64,000 bases of DNA from Pseudaminobacter sp040045035 (lineage in GTDB: Bacteria > Pseudomonadota > Alphaproteobacteria > Rhizobiales > Rhizobiaceae), in contig NZ_JBDZDS010000001.1 in the NCBI RefSeq assembly GCF_040045035.1, positions 820,981-884,980 of the forward strand. The letters run 5' to 3'. The notes below the pieces were generated by a model, which did no database searches, had not been told where the DNA came from, and was given only the letters and a program-made list of their open reading frames with translations. Numbering within the stretch: the first letter of the stretch is position 1; every line of letters starts with the position of its first letter. Positions 19,097 through 28,237 of this stretch are shown here, piece after piece. The position numbers and the translations under genes are program-made.

Positions 19097-20203
19097 TCAA
19101 AGCCGGTCTCCGGCGGCATCGAACAGCGAGGCGCGCATCGGGTCGAAGCCGATGGTGACGCGATCGCCGGCTTGCGGCGCACGCTCGGAAGACATGCGCA
19201 CGGAGAATTTCTGGCCGGCAAGCTTCAGCCAAACCAGCGTGTCGGAGCCCATCGGCTCGACCACTTCGACGACCGCCTGGGCCGAGAAGGGCCAGCCGTC
19301 GCCGCTGTTGAGGCTCACATGCTCGGGCCGGATGCCGAGCGCGGCGGCTCCCGGCGCCGGATGCGCACCGTCCGCGAAGGCATAGGTGGAGAGCGGCACC
19401 GAAAGACCGTCGGCGGCGAAGCGCAGATCCGGCCCGTCCTTCTGGATGGTTCCTTCCAGGAAATTCATGGCAGGCGAGCCGAGAAAGCCAGCGACGAAGC
19501 GATTGACCGGCCGGTTGTAGATGGCCTGCGGGGCATCGAATTGCTGGATGACGCCGCCCCGCATCACGGCGATGCGGTCAGCGAGTGTCATGGCCTCTAT
19601 CTGGTCGTGGGTGACATAGATCATCGTGTTCTGCAGGCGCCGGTGCAGGAGCTTGATCTCGACGCGCAGTTCCGAACGCAACTTGGCGTCGAGATTGGAA
19701 AGCGGCTCGTCGAACAGGAAGACGTCGACATCGCGCACCAGCGCCCGGCCGATCGCCACGCGCTGGCGCTGGCCGCCCGAGAGCGCGGCGGGCTTGCGCT
19801 GAAGCAGCGGCTCGATCTGCAGGATTTCCGCGGCGCGCGCGATGCGTTGCGCGATCTCATCCTTGGGCAGGCCTGCAACACGCAGCCCGAAGGACAGGTT
19901 CTTCTCTACGCTCATTTGCGGGTAGAGCGCGTAGGACTGGAACACCATGCCGATGCCGCGGTCCTTCGGCTCCTCCCAGGTGACGTTCCGACCCTTGATG
20001 AAGACGCGCCCGTCCGTCACGTCCAGCAATCCGGCGATGCAGTTGAGCAAGGTGGACTTGCCGCAGCCCGATGGTCCGAGCAGCACCACGAACTCCCCTT
20101 CGGCGATGTCGAGGTTGAGCGCCTTCAACACCTGCACGGCGCCGAAGTCGAGCGAGAGGTCGCGTACTGAGACGCTTGTGCTGGCGGCTCGTTCAAACCT
20201 CAT
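19097..20203 (-). CDS. Carbohydrate ABC transporter ATPase (MalK/UgpC type)
   Basis: 368-aa ATPase. Walker A GPSGCGKST at residues 43-51, signature LSGGQRQRVAIGRAL near 141, Walker B VFLFDEPLSNLD, and H-loop VTHDQIEAM. From ~240 a C-terminal OB/TOBE domain follows, typical of MalK-type importers for sugars or polyols. It starts four bases downstream of the permease stop and powers the two permeases encoded upstream in the operon. Confidence 0.93.
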   Translation of the reverse strand: MRFERAASTSVSVRDLSLDFGAVQVLKALNLDIAEGEFVVLLGPSGCGKSTLLNCIAGLLDVTDGRVFIKGRNVTWEEPKDRGIGMVFQSYALYPQMSVEKNLSFGLRVAGLPKDEIAQRIARAAEILQIEPLLQRKPAALSGGQRQRVAIGRALVRDVDVFLFDEPLSNLDAKLRSELRVEIKLLHRRLQNTMIYVTHDQIEAMTLADRIAVMRGGVIQQFDAPQAIYNRPVNRFVAGFLGSPAMNFLEGTIQKDGPDLRFAADGLSVPLSTYAFADGAHPAPGAAALGIRPEHVSLNSGDGWPFSAQAVVEVVEPMGSDTLVWLKLAGQKFSVRMSSERAPQAGDRVTIGFDPMRASLFDAAGDRL

Positions 20204-20207
20204 GCGC

Positions 20208-21140
20208 TCATCCCTTCACGGCGCCCGCGGCAATGCCGCGCACGAACAGTTTTCCGGAAACGAAGTAGACGACCAGCGGCACCAGCCCGGTGATCAGGGT
20301 GGCGGCCATGTTGACGTTGTATTCCTTCACCCCCTGCACCGAGTTGACGATGTTGTTGAGCTGCACCGTCATCGGATAGGTGTCGGGGCGCGTGTAGACG
20401 ACGCCGAAGAGGAAGTCGTTCCAGATGCCGGTGATCTGGATGATGACCGCCACCACGAAGATCGGCAGCGACATCGGCAGCATGATGCGCAGGTAGATGC
20501 CCCAGAAGCCTGCGCCGTCCACCCGCGCGGCCTTGAACAGTTCCTCCGGCATCGAGGTGAAGTAGTTGCGGAACAGCAGGGTCAGGATCGGCATGCCGAA
20601 GATGGAGTGCACGATCACCAGCCCGGTGAGGCTGCCATAAAGGCCGATCTCGCGCAGGATGATGACGATCGGATAGAGCATCACCTGATAGGGGATGAAG
20701 GCGCCGACGATCAGGATGGTGAAGAAGAGTTCCGCGCCCTTGAAACGCCAGTTGGCAAGCGCGTAGCCGTTCACCGAGGCGATGGCGATTGACAGGACCA
20801 CCGACGGCACGGTTATGCGCACCGAGTTCCAGAAGCCGCGCGAAAGCCCGTCGCAATTGAGCCCCGTGCAGGCGCTGGACCACGCCTTGACCCAGGGCTC
20901 GAAGGTGATCTCCAGCGGCGGCGAGAAGATGTTGCCGAGCCGGATCTCCGGCATTCCCTTCAGCGAGGTCACGATCATCACGTAGAGCGGCAGCAGGTAG
21001 TAGATCGCCATCACCAGCAGCGTGCCGTAAACGAATATGTTTCGGCGCGAGAGCATGCGCCGTGGTTTCGGCCCACGCGGGCCGGAGGCGGCATCGGTGC
21101 CGGTTATGAGGGTCGGGGGAGGGAGGGTGGCCGTGCTCAT
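20208..21140 (-). CDS. Carbohydrate ABC transporter permease (MalG type)
   Basis: 310-aa inner-membrane permease with six predicted membrane segments and the EAA loop FKAARVDGAGFWGIYLRIML, which docks on the ATPase. A proline-rich N-terminal cytoplasmic tail of ~35 residues precedes the first helix. The ATG at 21140 overlaps the stop of the preceding permease (ATGA), indicating coupled translation of the two halves of the channel. Confidence 0.92.
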   Translation of the reverse strand: MSTATLPPPTLITGTDAASGPRGPKPRRMLSRRNIFVYGTLLVMAIYYLLPLYVMIVTSLKGMPEIRLGNIFSPPLEITFEPWVKAWSSACTGLNCDGLSRGFWNSVRITVPSVVLSIAIASVNGYALANWRFKGAELFFTILIVGAFIPYQVMLYPIVIILREIGLYGSLTGLVIVHSIFGMPILTLLFRNYFTSMPEELFKAARVDGAGFWGIYLRIMLPMSLPIFVVAVIIQITGIWNDFLFGVVYTRPDTYPMTVQLNNIVNSVQGVKEYNVNMAATLITGLVPLVVYFVSGKLFVRGIAAGAVKG

Positions 21141-22036
21141 GCCCGGCGCCTCCGTCCAAACTCGAGATAGGCCCACGGCACCATGACGATGACGACGGAA
21201 AGCAGCATCATGGTGGATGCTGCAAAGCCCTGGCCGAGGTTCTGCGCGTGGAACATGTAGTCGTAGACGTATTTGGCCGGCACTTCCGAGGCGATGCCGG
21301 GCCCTCCGCTTGTCTGGGCGACCACCAGGTCATAAACCTTTACGATGCTTGACGCGATGATGACGAGCGTGGTGACGAAGACCGGCCTCATCATCGGGAT
21401 GACGATGAACAGATAGGTCCTCCACATCGGAATGCCGTCGACGCGAGCGGCCTTCCAGATGTCTTCGTCGATGCCGCGCAAACCGGCCAGCATCAGGCAC
21501 ATGACGAGCCCCGTGCCTTGCCACAGCGCGGCGATCAGGATGCCGTAGATGACGATCTCGGAATTGTAGAGTGGATCGAAGCTGAAGCTCGTCCATCCCA
21601 GGTCGCGCACAACGCTCTGGATGCCGTGGTCCGGGTTGAGCAGCCATTGCCACACCAGCCCGGTGACGATGAACGAGAGCGCGAAGGGGTAGAGGAAGAT
21701 GGTGCGGAACGTGTTCTCGAAGCGGATTTTCTGGTCGAGCAGCGCCGCCAGCACGAAGCCGACCACGAGCGAGAATATCAGCGACAGGACGCCGTAGATC
21801 AGCAGGTTCTCGATCGAGACCAGCCAGCGCGGCGTTGCCCACAGCCGGTTATACTGGTCGAGACCGACGAAGTTCAGCCGCGGCAGCAGCTTCGAGTTGG
21901 TGAAGGAGTAGAGCACCGTCCAGGCCGTGCCACCGGCAAAGACCACCGAAGCCGTCAGGATCATCGGTATCGAGGCGATCTTGGCATTGAGATTGCGCAA
22001 GGGCCTGCTGGGAGGCCGTGTCTGGCTTTCGCTCAT
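21137..22036 (-). CDS. Carbohydrate ABC transporter permease (MalF type)
   Basis: 299-aa permease with six membrane segments and EAA loop DIWKAARVDGIPMWRTYLFI. It pairs with the MalG-type partner encoded next. The ATG 22036 is chosen because it gives MSESQTRPP and a GAGAG ribosome site; an upstream ATG adds ten residues. It is separated from the binding-protein gene by 267 bases that contain palindromic repeats. Confidence 0.92.
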   Translation of the reverse strand: MSESQTRPPSRPLRNLNAKIASIPMILTASVVFAGGTAWTVLYSFTNSKLLPRLNFVGLDQYNRLWATPRWLVSIENLLIYGVLSLIFSLVVGFVLAALLDQKIRFENTFRTIFLYPFALSFIVTGLVWQWLLNPDHGIQSVVRDLGWTSFSFDPLYNSEIVIYGILIAALWQGTGLVMCLMLAGLRGIDEDIWKAARVDGIPMWRTYLFIVIPMMRPVFVTTLVIIASSIVKVYDLVVAQTSGGPGIASEVPAKYVYDYMFHAQNLGQGFAASTMMLLSVVIVMVPWAYLEFGRRRRA

Positions 22037-22091
22037 CGGAGCTCTCTCATCGATACGCCGAGGCATTCCACCTTCCCGGTGAATGGAATTA

Positions 22092-22296
22092 CCCTCAACC
22101 CTGTCCCTTTCTCCACAAGGGAGAGCGGAACTTGGCTGCGGCCTGCTCCCGCACCAACATCGACGTCTGCGGCCGGGGCAGCAATGAAATCGTCTCCCTC
22201 CCCCTTGTGGGGAGGGGACAGGGGTGGGGTGGCGGACGTGCTTCGCCCGCCCCCGTTCACTTCGCTCGCGACCCCTCCCGCAAGAAGGGAGGGTAA
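22092..22296. repeat. Palindromic intergenic repeat pair inside the ABC operon
   Basis: Two GC-rich repeat modules lie between the binding-protein stop and the first permease. One (22092-22128) pairs CCCTTTCTCC with its near complement across ACAAGG. The other (22193-22295) pairs CTCCCTCCCCCTTGTGGGG with CCCCTCCCGCAAGAAGGGAG over a ~60-base insert. This style of element is dispersed in rhizobial genomes. By analogy with REP sequences in mal operons it may stabilise the binding-protein mRNA or reduce read-through into the permeases; that is inference. Confidence 0.6.
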
Positions 22297-22303
22297 GACC
22301 GCG

Positions 22304-23545
22304 TCAGTCGGCGGTGGCGATAATTTTGGCGAAGCGCTTTTGTGCGTCCTTCACGCTCAAGTTCTGCTTGGCGAAGAACTCGGAGAAGAGATCCTCCTTC
22401 TGCTTCTGGCTGTCCTGGGAAAGCAGTTGGTCCGTCCACGGCATGACGGCGCCCTTGGCCAGGATGTCGAGGCCCTTCTTCATGCAGTCGTTGGCGGTGT
22501 CGAGATCCACGTCGCCGCGCACCGGCAGCGAGCCCTTCTTGAGATTGAAGGCGACCTGCGTCTTCGGCGCGAGCAGCGTTTCCGCCAGCACCTCCTGCGC
22601 CTTTGCCTTCTCCGGGTCCTTCTGCAGCGGGAAGTAGAAGGCATCGCCGCCCGTCGCGATGACGGCATTGATGCCGAGGCCGGGCAGGCAGGTATAGTCC
22701 TTGCCGGCTACCTTGCCCGCCACCTGGAACTCGCCCTGTGCCCAGTCGCCCATGATCTGGCCGCCGGCCTTGCCGGTGATGACCATGTTGGTGGCCTGGT
22801 TCCAGTCCTGCACATTGGTGTTCTTGGCCATCTTGCGGGCATCGTCCGCGGCCTTGAACACCTTGGCGATTTCGGGACCCGCGGCGAAGTCCTTGTCCTT
22901 GTCTTTATAGACCTTCAGGAAAGCGTCCGTTCCGCCGATGGCCGCCAGCAGCACGTCGAAGGCGCCCGAGGCCTGCCACGGCTGTCCGCCGACCGCGAGC
23001 GGCACGATGCCTGCCTTCTTCAGCGCGGGAGCCGCGGCGACATACTCGTCCCAGTTCTTCGGCACCGGCACACCGGCCTTGGCGAAGGCTTCGTTGGAAA
23101 GCCAGAGCCACTGCCAGGAGTGGATGTTGACCGGCACGCAATAGATCTTGCCGTCGACGGTGCAGCTGTCGAGCAGGCTCTTGGGCCGCACGATCTCGGC
23201 CCACTTGTCCCTGGTGGCGAGATCGGTGAGATCGCGCATCAGGCCGGCCTGGATCAACTCCTCCGCCTGGCGGCCATGATTGAACTGCGTGGCGCCCATC
23301 GGGTCGCCCCCGGTGATGCGGCTGATCATGATCGGCCGCGCCGTGCCGCCGGAGCCGGCAATGGCGCCGTCGACCCAGTGGTTGCCGGTGGCGTCGAAGG
23401 CCTTGGCGAGTTCCCCGACCGCCGCCGCTTCACCGCCGGAGGTCCACCAATGAGTTACTTCCAGATCCGTTGCAGCCGCGACGCCCGCATAGGCGAAAAC
23501 GGCCGCGCCCGCCGCCAGCATGGCAGCCCCGCGCAAGTGTCGCAT
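22304..23545 (-). CDS. Carbohydrate ABC transporter solute-binding protein
   Basis: 413-aa periplasmic binding protein of the extracellular solute-binding family 1. A signal peptide is clear (MRHLRGAAMLAAG, cleavage likely after AGVAAA near residue 25) and the mature part opens with TDLEVTHWWTSGGEAAAVGE, typical of sugar binders. First gene of the importer operon, read divergently from the LacI regulator. The start ATG 23545 is set by the signal peptide. The ligand cannot be read from sequence. Confidence 0.92.
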   Translation of the reverse strand: MRHLRGAAMLAAGAAVFAYAGVAAATDLEVTHWWTSGGEAAAVGELAKAFDATGNHWVDGAIAGSGGTARPIMISRITGGDPMGATQFNHGRQAEELIQAGLMRDLTDLATRDKWAEIVRPKSLLDSCTVDGKIYCVPVNIHSWQWLWLSNEAFAKAGVPVPKNWDEYVAAAPALKKAGIVPLAVGGQPWQASGAFDVLLAAIGGTDAFLKVYKDKDKDFAAGPEIAKVFKAADDARKMAKNTNVQDWNQATNMVITGKAGGQIMGDWAQGEFQVAGKVAGKDYTCLPGLGINAVIATGGDAFYFPLQKDPEKAKAQEVLAETLLAPKTQVAFNLKKGSLPVRGDVDLDTANDCMKKGLDILAKGAVMPWTDQLLSQDSQKQKEDLFSEFFAKQNLSVKDAQKRFAKIIATAD

Positions 23546-23560
23546 TTCGGTTCCTCCCAG

Positions 23561-23580
23561 AATCTGAAACGTTACAGATT
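23561..23580. promoter_or_regulatory. LacI-type operator 1
   Basis: AATCTGAAACGTTACAGATT is a 20-base palindrome with only the two central-flank bases not symmetric (A opposite A). It sits 16 bases upstream of the binding-protein start codon. A second copy lies 206 bases away, upstream of the LacI gene. The central AACGTT is the type of core bound by LacI proteins. Confidence 0.75.
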
Positions 23581-23785
23581 TTCGATACGGCAATTGCAGC
23601 AAGGGCGCAAGCCTGCAGGCGGCATTTTGTCGCGCCTCGAAGAAAATCGGCGTGCGACCCATCTTGCGATGCAGTAGGGCCTTCGCGCGTGCAAAACGCC
23701 TGACGCGGCGCAAAAGCTCACGGCAGGTGCACGCGCATTGCCGCCAGGGCCCTATCTGCACGTCACAGAAAACGCGTCATCTCGC

Positions 23786-23805
23786 AATCTGTAACGTTTC
23801 AGTAT
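23786..23805. promoter_or_regulatory. LacI-type operator 2
   Basis: AATCTGTAACGTTTCAGTAT matches the reverse complement of operator 1 at 18 of 20 positions. It lies ~87 bases upstream of the LacI start. Two operators about 225 bases apart in a divergent region suggest looping and autoregulation, as known for other LacI systems; both points are inferred. Confidence 0.75.
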
Positions 23806-23891
23806 AGAAACTTCTCGAGATGCGTCGGGCAAGCCTAAACGGCAATTGCGGGCGCGTTTCGAGACTGCTATGCGCCTGCCGGGCGGACGGA

Positions 23892-24944
23892 ATGGACAAA
23901 GACAAGATATCCGAGGCACTGGAGCAGGCGGAGGCTGGCAGGCCGACGCTAAAGACGCTCGCCTTCATGACGGGGCTCGGCGTCACCACCGTCTCGCGCG
24001 CCCTCAAGGATGCACCCGAGATCGGCGCCGAAACGCGCCGGCGCGTGCAACTCGTCGCCAAGCAGATCGGCTACCGGCCTAACCGCGCAGGCGTGCGCCT
24101 GCGCACCGGCAAGACCAACGTCATTTCGCTGGTGCTCGACACCGAGGAGCAGGTAGGCGGTTTCGTCTCCGACATGATCTATGGCATTTCGGAGGCGCTC
24201 GCGGCCACGCCCTACCACCTGATCGTCACGCCCTACTCGCGCAACAACGATCCGCTCGAGCCGGTGCGCTATGTCGTGGAGACGGCCTCCGCCGACGGCA
24301 TCATCATCTCGCGCACCGAGCCCGACGACAAGCGCGTGCGCTACATGAGCGAGCGCGGTTTTCCCTTCGCCACCCATGGCAGGACCGACATGGGGATTGA
24401 GCATCCATACCACGATTTCGACAACTACGCCTTCGCGGTCGAGGCGGTGAGGAAGCTCGCCGCGCTCGGCCGGCGCCGCCTGGCGCTGCTCGCTCCGCCC
24501 GCCAATCTCAGCTACTACCACCATATGCGCAACGGCTTCGCCGACGCGCTGGTCGATTGCGGCCTGAGCGAGGTGCCGTTCCCGGCCGCGACCGTCGACC
24601 ACTCGATCGAGCACATCCGCGCGCGAACCACCGAATTGATGAACCGCCGGCTGAGGCCGGACGGCATCGTCTCCGGCGCCAGCGCCTCGGCCTTCGCCCT
24701 GGTTGCCGGCGTAGAGGACGCCGGGCTCGGCATCGGCACGGATCTCGACATCGTCTCAAAGCAATCTTCGCGCCTGCTGCATCTCCTGCGGCCGCAGCTT
24801 TATGTCGTAAACGAGGACGTGCGGCTGGCGGGTGCGGAACTCGCGCGCGCCGTGATGGGCCGCATCGCCGGAGCGCCCGTGATTTCCCTGCAGAGCCTCA
24901 ACCGGCCGACGACGGTGGAAGCGCATACGAGCCAGCAAAAGTAG
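23892..24944 (+). CDS. LacI-family repressor of the sugar importer operon
   Basis: 350-aa LacI regulator. The helix-turn-helix is TLKTLAFMTGLGVTTVSRAL at residues 19-38, followed by the hinge helix (YRPNRAGVRLRTGKT) and a periplasmic-binding-like sensor domain. The start at ATG 23892 gives a short N-terminal extension before the HTH. Divergent location and two shared operators argue that it represses the ABC importer/dehydrogenase operon until the sugar or a derivative binds. Confidence 0.9.
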   Translation: MDKDKISEALEQAEAGRPTLKTLAFMTGLGVTTVSRALKDAPEIGAETRRRVQLVAKQIGYRPNRAGVRLRTGKTNVISLVLDTEEQVGGFVSDMIYGISEALAATPYHLIVTPYSRNNDPLEPVRYVVETASADGIIISRTEPDDKRVRYMSERGFPFATHGRTDMGIEHPYHDFDNYAFAVEAVRKLAALGRRRLALLAPPANLSYYHHMRNGFADALVDCGLSEVPFPAATVDHSIEHIRARTTELMNRRLRPDGIVSGASASAFALVAGVEDAGLGIGTDLDIVSKQSSRLLHLLRPQLYVVNEDVRLAGAELARAVMGRIAGAPVISLQSLNRPTTVEAHTSQQK

Positions 24945-25102
24945 GGAGCCATCGGCACGCTGACGCCCAACATGCGCGCATCTCGGCGCGGAAAAGAGAC
25001 GGTGCCGCTGCCGCTTGGCAGGTTGATCTCAAGCCAACGTTACTTGTCTTCCGCAGGGAACGGGCCGACGCTTTTCTCTATGATACTCTCATGGAGCAGG
25101 CC

Positions 25103-26371
25103 ATGGATACCAATGAAGCGAGAGCTTCCGATCCGGTATTGCGCCGTCTCGATGATCTGCTTCCCGATCTGACTGCGCTCTACAAAGACATTCATTCCCA
25201 TCCCGAACTGTCGATGCAGGAAATGCGCACGGCCAGTCTCGCTGCCGACCGTCTTCGTGCGGCTGGCTACGACGTCACGACGGGCGTGGGCAAAACCGGC
25301 GTGGTCGGCCTGCTTCGCAACGGAGATGGCCCGACCGTCATGTTGCGGGCCGACATGGATGCGTTGCCGATCCAGGAAGCGACCGGCCTCGATTATGCGA
25401 GCACGGCGACGGCCACCGATCGGGAGGGCCGCACGGTGCCTGTCTCGCACATGTGCGGTCACGATATGCATGTGACCTGGCTCGCCGGTGCGACCAAGCT
25501 GCTCGCTGAAACGCGGTCCTCGTGGCACGGCACATTGATGGCGGTGTTCCAGCCGGCGGAGGAAACGGGCGAGGGCGCACTGGGCATGATCCGCGATGGC
25601 TTATTCGATCGGTTTCCAAAGCCTGACGTGATCCTCGGCCAGCACGTTATGGTGGGGCCCTCAGGCACGGTTGCCGGGCGCGCGGGCGCAATCACTTCGG
25701 CAGCGGACAGCCTGCAGATCCGCCTGTTCGGACGCGGCGCGCATGGCTCCATGCCGCAGGCAAGCATCGACCCGGTGGTGATGGCCGCAGCCACGGTCCT
25801 GCGCCTCCAGACCATAGTGTCGCGTGAACTGGCCGCTGCGGAAGCCGCCGTTGTGACGGTGGGCGTCTTGCAGGCGGGCACCAAGGAGAACGTCATTCCC
25901 GACGAAGCCATCATCAAGCTCAATGTCCGAACATTCGATGCCGGCGTGCGCGCCCGCGTGCTGGCGGCGATCGAGCGTATCGTCAACGCCGAAGCGGCCG
26001 CCTCGGGCGCGCCCCGGCCGCCCGAGATCACGGCCCTCGACAGCTATCCGCTCAACGTCAACGATCGAGATGCGAGCAAGCGCGTGGTGGACGCATTCCG
26101 CGCGCATTTTGGAGCGGAGCGTGTTCGAGAAACCGGCCCCGCACCTGCCAGCGAAGATTTTGGATCGTTCGGATCCGAGTGGCGCGTCCCTTCGGTTTTC
26201 TGGTTCGTGGGCGGCACGGACCCGGACACCTACGCGAAGGCCAAGGCGGCAAACCGGTTGAACGAACTTCCGGTGAACCACAGTCCAAAATTCGCGCCCG
26301 TTCTTGAGCCCACACTGCCAATGGGCGTCGAAACCCTGGTCGTCGCGACCCGCGCATGGCTGTCGGCGTAG
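25103..26371 (+). CDS. M20-family amidohydrolase (hippurate/N-acyl amino acid hydrolase type)
   Basis: 422-aa M20D metallopeptidase. Metal-site motifs are visible in DMDALPIQEATG, SHMCGHDMHVTW (near residue 115), QPAEETGEGALGM and the C-terminal VNHSPKFAP. An internal dimerisation domain contains GRGAHGSMPQ. Relatives remove acyl groups from amino acids or cleave hippurate and auxin conjugates. ATG 25103 has GGAG six bases upstream; ATG 25091 is an alternative. It stands alone with no operon partner, so the substrate is open. Confidence 0.88.
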   Translation: MDTNEARASDPVLRRLDDLLPDLTALYKDIHSHPELSMQEMRTASLAADRLRAAGYDVTTGVGKTGVVGLLRNGDGPTVMLRADMDALPIQEATGLDYASTATATDREGRTVPVSHMCGHDMHVTWLAGATKLLAETRSSWHGTLMAVFQPAEETGEGALGMIRDGLFDRFPKPDVILGQHVMVGPSGTVAGRAGAITSAADSLQIRLFGRGAHGSMPQASIDPVVMAAATVLRLQTIVSRELAAAEAAVVTVGVLQAGTKENVIPDEAIIKLNVRTFDAGVRARVLAAIERIVNAEAAASGAPRPPEITALDSYPLNVNDRDASKRVVDAFRAHFGAERVRETGPAPASEDFGSFGSEWRVPSVFWFVGGTDPDTYAKAKAANRLNELPVNHSPKFAPVLEPTLPMGVETLVVATRAWLSA

Positions 26372-26425
26372 AGCCTGCCGGAGGGCGCCGATCCGGGGCG
26401 CGTTCACTAATACCGGGAGCCGGTC

Positions 26426-27085
26426 GTGGAGACGCTGCCGCTTGCGCTTGATCTGTCCGGAACCTTCGTCTTTGCGCTGAGCGGCGCACTGGCAGGCGCC
26501 AAGCGAAAGTTGGATTTGTTCGGCGTTCTGGTGCTGTCCTTCGCGGCGGAAACCGCGGGCGGCATGGCGCGGGGCGTACTGATTGGTGCGATTCCTCCCG
26601 CCTCGGTCAACGATTGGCTATAGCTCGGCGTTTCGCTGCTGGCGGGAGTGATCACCTTCTACTTCTCGCCATTGATCGTGCGGATGTCGAACCCGGTCCT
26701 TCTGTTCGATGCGGCAGGACTTGCCCTGTTCGCCGTCGCCGGCGCATCCAATGCGCTCGCCTTCGGCCTGAACCCTGGCATGGCGATAGTGCTCGGCATG
26801 GTGACCGGCATAGGCGGCGGCATGGTTCGGGACGTGCTGCTGGCCGAGATTCCCGTCGTGTTGCGCTCAGAGCTTTATGCCGTTGCAGCGCTGGCAGCGG
26901 CGGTGGTCGTGGTCGTCGGGCATATGGTTCACTTGCCCGCAGGTCCGGTGACGGCCGTTGCATTGCTACTCTGCTTCGGGCTGCGCATCTTGGCGATCAG
27001 GTACGGTTGGCGACTTCCCGTGGCCAAGATGCTGGATCAACACGATGCGAAGCCCGGAAGCGGAGACGAAACGGAGCAATCCTAG
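26426..27085 (+). pseudogene. TRIC/UPF0126-type cation channel gene with one in-frame TAG
   Basis: The frame encodes a normal-length TRIC-family protein (~219 codons, two repeated three-helix units) except for a single TAG at 26621-26623. Residues before it end PPASVNDWL; residues after continue LGVSLLAGVITFYF in the same frame, and the second repeat is intact (GMVTGIGGGMVRDVLLAEIP). Homologues usually have Tyr at this place, so TAT/TAC to TAG is the simplest cause. Prokaryotic TRIC proteins form trimeric K+-permeable channels. A split protein of 65 aa plus a downstream reinitiated half is possible but unlikely to be functional. Sequencing error is another explanation. Confidence 0.82.
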
Positions 27086-27352
27086 GCCCGCATTCTCCGA
27101 CATGCATCGAGAAATCTCCTGCGATGCGCATCGCACCGTGAAAATCCGTCTGCGAAAAGCCCCTACGTTCAAGTCCGCAGCGCTACGACGGGATAATGGA
27201 GCCGCACTTTGCAAGCCGCATCATGTTCGGCCACGCTCCGCATTGCGGCGCTGCCAACCCGCTTTTGACATTGCCAATATTGGCCGGCGTTTCAGCGCCG
27301 CGGGGCCGAGATGATGCACTTCGATGTCGTTAGTTGAGAAAAGGAGAGGCGC

Positions 27353-28090
27353 ATGGTCATGAACGGCACATTCAGCTCGCGTGCAGCGCTGCGGCTTTCG
27401 GCCCGGCTGCTGCTTGCCGGGCAACTCCTGTATATTCTGGTCACACAGTTGCACGCCGGCGGGGACGCCAATGATCATCCCGCCATCTTCACCGAATACG
27501 CCGACAACGGGATTTGGACGGCCGTGCATCTCGGGCAGTTCATGAGCATGGCCATCCTGCTCGCTGGGCTGATCGTCCTGTTCTTCGCTCTCGATGCTCG
27601 AGCTGCGACGGCAAGGCTGGTTGGCCTGTGCGGCGCGGCGGCGGCAACCGCGTCCCTGGCGCTTTACGGCGTTCTCCAGGCGGTTGACGGAGTTGCCCTC
27701 AAGCAGGCCGTAAGCGCCTGGGCGAGCGCCCCCGAGGCCGAGAAGGCAGCGCGCTTCGCGAGCGCCGAGGCAATCCGTTGGCTCGAATGGGGGATGAGAA
27801 GCTACCAGGACAGCGCGATGGGCCTTGCCTCGCTCCTCTTTGCGGTCTCGCTGGCTCGCACGGCTTGGGTTCCGCGCCCGATAGCCTACCTCATGGGCCT
27901 GACCGGCCTGACCTATCTGGTGCAGGGATGGCTGGCGGGCTCGCAAGGCTTCACGGCAGCGCATTCGATCGCAATCGTACTGGGCTGGTTGCTGAGCCTG
28001 GTGTGGATGGTCTGGCTGGCGGTCGTCGCCTGGCGGATGCAGGAATCTGAGTTCCCGTCGCAAAACGAGAGCCGCGCCGCCACGCTGTAG
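27353..28090 (+). CDS. Multi-pass membrane protein of unknown function
   Basis: 245 aa with about six hydrophobic segments separated by short loops, one conserved-looking loop being LHAGGDANDHPAIFTEYAD after the first helix. No family I can name with certainty. ATG 27353 is preceded by AAAAGGAGAGG; ATG 27359 is also possible. It is probably an inner-membrane protein transcribed alone. The 267 bases before it hold no gene or clear motif. Confidence 0.75.
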   Translation: MVMNGTFSSRAALRLSARLLLAGQLLYILVTQLHAGGDANDHPAIFTEYADNGIWTAVHLGQFMSMAILLAGLIVLFFALDARAATARLVGLCGAAAATASLALYGVLQAVDGVALKQAVSAWASAPEAEKAARFASAEAIRWLEWGMRSYQDSAMGLASLLFAVSLARTAWVPRPIAYLMGLTGLTYLVQGWLAGSQGFTAAHSIAIVLGWLLSLVWMVWLAVVAWRMQESEFPSQNESRAATL

Positions 28091-28237
28091 CGGCCCATCC
28101 TGCGGCACAAGTCTCAAAGCTCGCGGGATAGAAGATGAATTTCTACCGCACGAGGGCCGGAGGCCGCGCGCGGCCGAACTCAATGAACTGCCGACCCGAG
28201 TTGCCGCACGGTTCGCGCCCTGTAGCGCGAACGCCGT

